Positions 59,470 through 64,000 of a stretch of DNA of 64,000 nt are shown here, piece by piece. Below the pieces are notes generated by a model, which was given only the letters and a program-made list of their open reading frames with translations, ran no database searches and was not told where the DNA came from. The stretch lies in assembly GCA_032622095.1 (NCBI GenBank), contig CP136064.1, positions 131,879,129 through 131,943,128 of the forward strand. The letters run 5' to 3'. The stretch is from Siphonodentalium dalli (taxonomy: Eukaryota; Mollusca; Scaphopoda; Gadilida; Siphonodentaliidae). Positions within the stretch are counted from its first letter, which is position 1; every line of letters starts with the position of its first letter. A program made the position numbers and the translations under genes.

Positions 59470-61290
59470 ACGTTTATTCTGAATCAAAGAAATAATATAC
59501 GGTGTACAAATGTAATGTTTGGTGACTCTAAAATTCAAAGCGCGTCGGTATCTGTACGCAGCTGTGATTTTTGTATGGTATCACAGCTACGCAGATGCCA
59601 CATTTATAAACATAACGTTCTTAATGACAATGCATTGCAAATGTTGGCATGGACAGGTCCAGTACATTTACCGATTGGCCAAATGTCTCAATAGAAAAAG
59701 TAACTAGTTGCTTCACTCCAATTGTCCGATGAGCATCGAAGTGCGCGTCACCATGCAGTGTATATATATATAGTTGCGTTAATTTTGGTAGATACCCAGC
59801 TGTTTGCATGTTGTAATTTCAGCGTCAACGTGTTTTCGAACCATTTTACCGCGGCACTTAAAGGTTCTCGATCGTGCGATCAATTGTAAAATATTCGATC
59901 GAGCTAGTGGACGCTATTTACAGACATGCACACCAACATGACATTTATATGACGAAGATAATATTTATAACGATATCCGTGATCTAATTAGAACTGCACC
60001 CGGTCCATCATGGCAGATCGATATATCCGTCCCGACGTCGTAACATGTGAAATTCAGCGGTGATAAACGTCATTAATTTTTTAATTAGAAGCAAAAGGGT
60101 TAATGGCTGTGTAATTTATGTCGCCCAATTTCGCAGTCATTAATATTTTATCGTAATTGCTAAAATGCACATACTTATATGCGGGGTTGTTTATGTTCCA
60201 TTACGTCGCTTTGGGCAGTCACGATTGAGACATTCAGCCCGTTCAGTAGATGTGCTGGACCTGATGAACAACAATATTCAACAACAATAATCTTTGGCTA
60301 TATATAGGACATCTCTGCAAACCATCATCACATTTATTGATGTTATATTATATTCTGGTATATTCAGGTATATTCGTATGTCTTCGGGTATATTGGACAA
60401 GTACTGTATACGTATGTGTACATACATAAATATGTGAGAAGTCTATACATGTATATATATATTCAATCAGGCTTAATTAGGAGGATCAACTGAATTTTTG
60501 ACCAGCTGTTTGGACATGTGTTGTTATTTTTTCAGTCAAGTTGAACATTGCGTTTGCTACTGGTGATTTCTAAAGGTATCAAGCTATAGGATCAGAGTGG
60601 GTAGTGGCTATGGATTACATACGAGTGAGGGAACGGACCAGTATAATATACCGGAACAGTCTGGAAATGCTTGGTAACGTCACTGGAAATGCGAGTTTGT
60701 GGGTGCATGGGTCAGCCACGTGTCTTCATTTTTTCCTGACCCCAATGTCTTAACACTTATTATGTATGCGCATTTCAGTCTATTTATTAATTCGACGGAC
60801 AATGTCGTGTCGCCAACAAGACGGTGAATTGTTCCACGCTAACAGCTAATTAATGCACGGTATCAGAAACTAGTTTATGCAGAAGGTGTTGTTGAATCAA
60901 GGACAATAACAGTGCTGTACTCATGCATAAGAGTAGTTTTCAGTCATGTCCAATATCTCTGATATTCAAGTCGTCATATTACTCCCCGTATATTTTGGAT
61001 GCAGCATGCGATTCTTCTTACAACTGTGGATTGCTATTTGTATATATAAAATACTATGACTGAATCGAACACCCAAAATATATCGATGACCTGCGTCTTA
61101 TTTATTTGGTTAACTCCAAGTCTCAGATGGACGGAGTGGATCCACGGACACAAACGAAAACCGGAAGTTTGAAAACACCGTTTTTGTAGCATAAACACCA
61201 GTTTTAAACAGTTTAAGGTAATTTAATATTTCGTAAACTAATATTCGGTCGCCGACGGTCAGTTAGAAGCAGTTGTCGGTGCTCTGTCGC
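59470..61290. other. No supported gene
   Basis: AT-rich with TATATA and TATTC/TATTCGTATGTC phrases near 60350-60480. Nothing else was recognised. Confidence 0.4.
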
Positions 61291-61297
61291 GGAAAAA

Positions 61298-61553
61298 ATG
61301 CCTTCAAATCATCCCCGCGAAACAATTTATCCCAGAAAATGTAAGTTTTCACTTTTCGCCACAACCATTATACCAATCGTAATGCTTGTCCTCCTCCAAC
61401 TAAAGCCTATATTGAGTATTGTCTCAATATTCCAAATATCCCATAATTTCAGTACCAGAATACTACAATGTCACCCCCGACCAAGGCTGTAGCGACAAGG
61501 ATGTTGGAGTGGGGCCGGGATATATTTTTGAATTGTATGATATTTCAACCAGT
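61298..61553 (+). CDS. Candidate two-exon gene start
   Basis: An ATG at 61298 (AAAAA before it, A at -3) opens 14 codons to 61340, then a perfect GTAAGT donor in phase 1. An acceptor, ATAATTTCAG, ends at 61452. The next exon, starting in the matching phase, reads PEYYNVTPDQGCSDKDVGVG then PGYIFELYD, open for 34 codons. Intron of 112 bp. The end of exon 2 is unsure (a GT near 61536 or 61551). No family is assigned with confidence. The phase-1 junctions match the upstream TSR and LDLa exons, so these could also be internal exons of the same gene. Confidence 0.33.
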
Positions 61554-61857
61554 ATTTAATGTGAAACTTGAAACGTTTAGAACAAATTTTGAATAATTTC
61601 GTACGTTCAGTCAACAGTTGTAAAGTTTGACATTATTATATATCTGGATAGCAGTTGGAAAATTCCGACAGTTTGGGTGCGAATGGAATTTTTCGTACTT
61701 TTCGTCTCTGTCATCGATGCAAAATGAGATAAAATGGAAACGATAAGATAAGATATCTGGGATTGGCATATTTAATATATGCCATCGCTCTCTTTCGGTG
61801 AGAAACTCTGATTGGATACCTGGAAAGAATAAGTAAACAAATTGTTTATTGTCTTAG

Positions 61858-61940
61858 GCGGGATGCACGTGGGTACATGCGGATCGGGGTATCAGGCCGC
61901 AGGTCTTATTTGCGACCCTACTCTGCATGTAATCTTTGAC
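61858..61940 (+). CDS. Candidate exon with a Cys-Gly motif
   Basis: After an acceptor-like TTTATTGTCTTAG the frame reads GMHVGTCGSGYQAAGLICDP. The spacing CxxGYxxxGLxC resembles a short cysteine repeat I have seen in secreted invertebrate proteins. The donor is unclear. It may continue the gene begun at 61298, but the phase linking it to the preceding exon is uncertain. Confidence 0.25.
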
Positions 61941-62069
61941 AACACAAATTCCTCGCCTCGGACTCCGTTACTTCTGGTTTTAGTTTGTGTCCGTTTATCC
62001 ACTGTGCTTATATTGTGCAGCGAAGGACGTGTCACCACAACGAGGTCATGTGTGGTGGAATGAAACTTA

Positions 62070-62580
62070 ATTCACTCATGTTTCCGAATTGTAATATTTC
62101 TAAATTCTTACAAATCGTCGGTGACATTCGAAGAGATACAATTCCAGAAAAGCAGAAAATTATTATCTTTAAAGTTAGTTACAGTTAGATTTAACTTTAT
62201 GATACGTGTAACTGTTATATTATATGAATCAATTGAAGGTATAATCAGCTAATATGTTCCATAGCTAATGCATGATTGTTGAACTTATCCGGTAAACATC
62301 TCGACAAATTAACCTTAATGTTTTCTCTGCCTGTTGTTAGTCTCCATGTCATATATACCAAACAACCCTTCAAATGGAGAATAGAAGACGCAAGTGCATA
62401 CCATTCAAAATGATTGTGATAATTCATGTATGAGACGAATGCTTCAATCTAATGATACGACATCGGACAGTATGACAATCTTGATAATACACCTATGTTC
62501 AATCTCATTATTTTCAGCCACCGAAATTGGTACATACAGTAGTTTTATGTTGTGAAGCACATTCAACTGATACCGTACTC
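62070..62580. other. No supported feature
   Basis: No domain or repeat recognised. Confidence 0.4.
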
Positions 62581-62590
62581 GTATTTAAAT

Positions 62591-62666
62591 TCGCGCAGTA
62601 TACTATTTGTCGCTCAGGTTATAATTCGCGGTCTTTGAACTCGCGCACCGTATACTGTGCGAATTC
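62591..62666. repeat. Short inverted repeat
   Basis: TTCGCGCAGTATAC at the left pairs with GTATACTGTGCGAA at the right around a ~48 bp loop that itself contains TTCGCGG and CTCGCGC. Confidence 0.6.
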
Positions 62667-62669
62667 AAG

Positions 62670-63560
62670 ACGGACACATATTATTTTCGTGAAATACTTT
62701 TTTCTGGTGACAGTTTCAGTTCTTAGTCGTCCCTGAAGGTATACATGATTGTGTATAGTATATTCAGACCACCACGACGAAACTTTGCATTGAGTAGATT
62801 ATAACTATATCAAAATTATGTTGGGAAGATGGTATATATGCTCCAAATGATCAAATATTTATGGACATCATTGAAATGAACTCGAAAGGGTAGGCGGCTG
62901 TCCTTAGAGAAAATCAACATCTGGCTACCTGTATTTCAAACAGTTGAGTCGTCATATTTATCTCAAAAGGTATGACCATGCATGGTGTTATTCGAGGGGT
63001 CTGGGTATGGAGATGTGCGGTCGCGACTCTTTGCATTGGAATTTATGTGTATTTCATACACGCATTGCAACACCGAAGAGTTTACCATGGTTCACATACC
63101 AATAGTATGTTGTTGAGAACGCATTCCCGCGTGTAAATGCAATTGTCAATATATCCGACTTTCCATAATGCAAAAATGTAACTCATTGACTCAGCCCTCT
63201 GATTTCCCCTGTATGTTGATGAACACGAACAATAGTACTGCTCGAATTTAAATGCAAGGAATGCACCATGTTTTATTGCAGAAAATGCCGAAATGCATGG
63301 CACAAACGATTTTAAAGCAGTCAAAATTGTAATCCCTGCTGTCACTGTGTAAAACACTTTGTTTGTTAAATTGTTTGTTGTACAATTTCCATTGAAGAAA
63401 AAACCTTGTTTTTATACAATTTGGTCTCTTCTGTGTATAATTCTCCACTTCTCCTGGGATAATACACCAAGATTGTCTTCATTAAAGATATAATGCTCGT
63501 TTTACATGCAGGTTGAGCGATATCTCGCCGAGAAGAGTTATAATCCAATATCGATTTCAA
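62670..63560. other. No supported feature
   Basis: Small frames on the minus strand (63082-63560) have no recognisable domain. Confidence 0.4.
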
Positions 63561-63564
63561 CCAA

Positions 63565-63680
63565 CAGGAAACATTTGAGTGGAATTATCTGAAATATTAA
63601 AAAAAATTCAACTCCCAACCGTGCAGGAAACATTTGAGTGGAATTATCTGAAATATTATAATTTTTTCAACTCCCACCGG
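63565..63680. repeat. 58 bp tandem duplication
   Basis: CAGGAAACATTTGAGTGGAA followed by TTATCTGAAATATTA and CAACTCCCA occurs twice head to tail, with small changes in the A/T run and at the end. Confidence 0.9.
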
Positions 63681-63689
63681 TGCCATCTT

Positions 63690-64000
63690 GGCAACCATTT
63701 GAATGGGAAGGCGCTAATCAATCATTCTCTAGATGTGGCCATCGTATGGTAGTGCCATGGGCCATCTATCTGGAGCGTTCGACTATATAGCATATTTGTC
63801 TCTATAATATATTCGCTCCGATGTTGTTTGTCAACACGCCTCAGTTTTCAATGGGAGTTCAGAATATAGACTGTAATCATTTTCGCACTGTTCATCAGAT
63901 TTGTGAAGTATCTTTCCATCTTCGACAAAACACTGTAAATTTACAGTCCCAAATTAGGCCAGCGCATTTATGAGAAAACAAGTTTTTTGGCAGTCGAACC
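63690..64000. other. No supported feature
   Basis: Nothing recognised up to the window edge. Confidence 0.4.

Overview
This window is repeat-dense, AT-rich animal DNA. There are no operons or bacterial genes. I see small split exons with consensus splice sites, long dinucleotide microsatellites and many decayed transposons. The best guess is a marine invertebrate, probably a lophotrochozoan such as a mollusc, because of the style of the LINE, Ty3/gypsy, Helitron and MULE relics and the TGACCTTGA-rich repeats. That placement is an inference with low certainty. No tRNA, rRNA or CRISPR array was recognised.

Layout. 0-6.4 kb: microsatellites, a LINE tail, a decayed MULE transposase and hairpin elements. 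6.5-20.8 kb: one complete but broken Ty3/gypsy retrotransposon on the minus strand. Its LTRs are very long (3.6 kb; the other copy carries deletions and a nested Helitron). Gag, protease, RT/RNase H and integrase segments are all recognisable, and two extra ORFs (C2H2 zinc finger, coiled coil) sit between integrase and the 3' LTR. 19.0-29.7 kb: an almost perfect tandem duplication of a 5.37 kb unit. It starts inside the element's LTR and runs into flanking DNA. 30-34 kb: two LINE remnants.

The best host-gene evidence is two plus-strand exons: a thrombospondin type 1 repeat (32667-32837) and an LDL-receptor class A domain (49117-49290). Both have consensus splice sites and both are phase 1-1, so they could belong to one modular extracellular protein. 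The 16 kb between them would then be an intron. It holds a 5.4 kb inverted-repeat structure whose arms carry ATGGCGGCC-type repeats, an 8 kb inverted-repeat structure with ~1 kb arms, a decayed LINE in the loop of that structure, and a 1.25 kb palindrome with an 8 bp target duplication inside the LINE's 3' side. Transcribed, this intron could fold into very long double-stranded RNA.

49.3-64 kb is mostly unassigned. It contains a broken copy of an invertebrate multicopy gene family with PIN/FEN-like motifs and a cysteine-rich C-terminus (minus strand, 56.6-58.3 kb) and a candidate small-exon gene near 61.3-61.9 kb.
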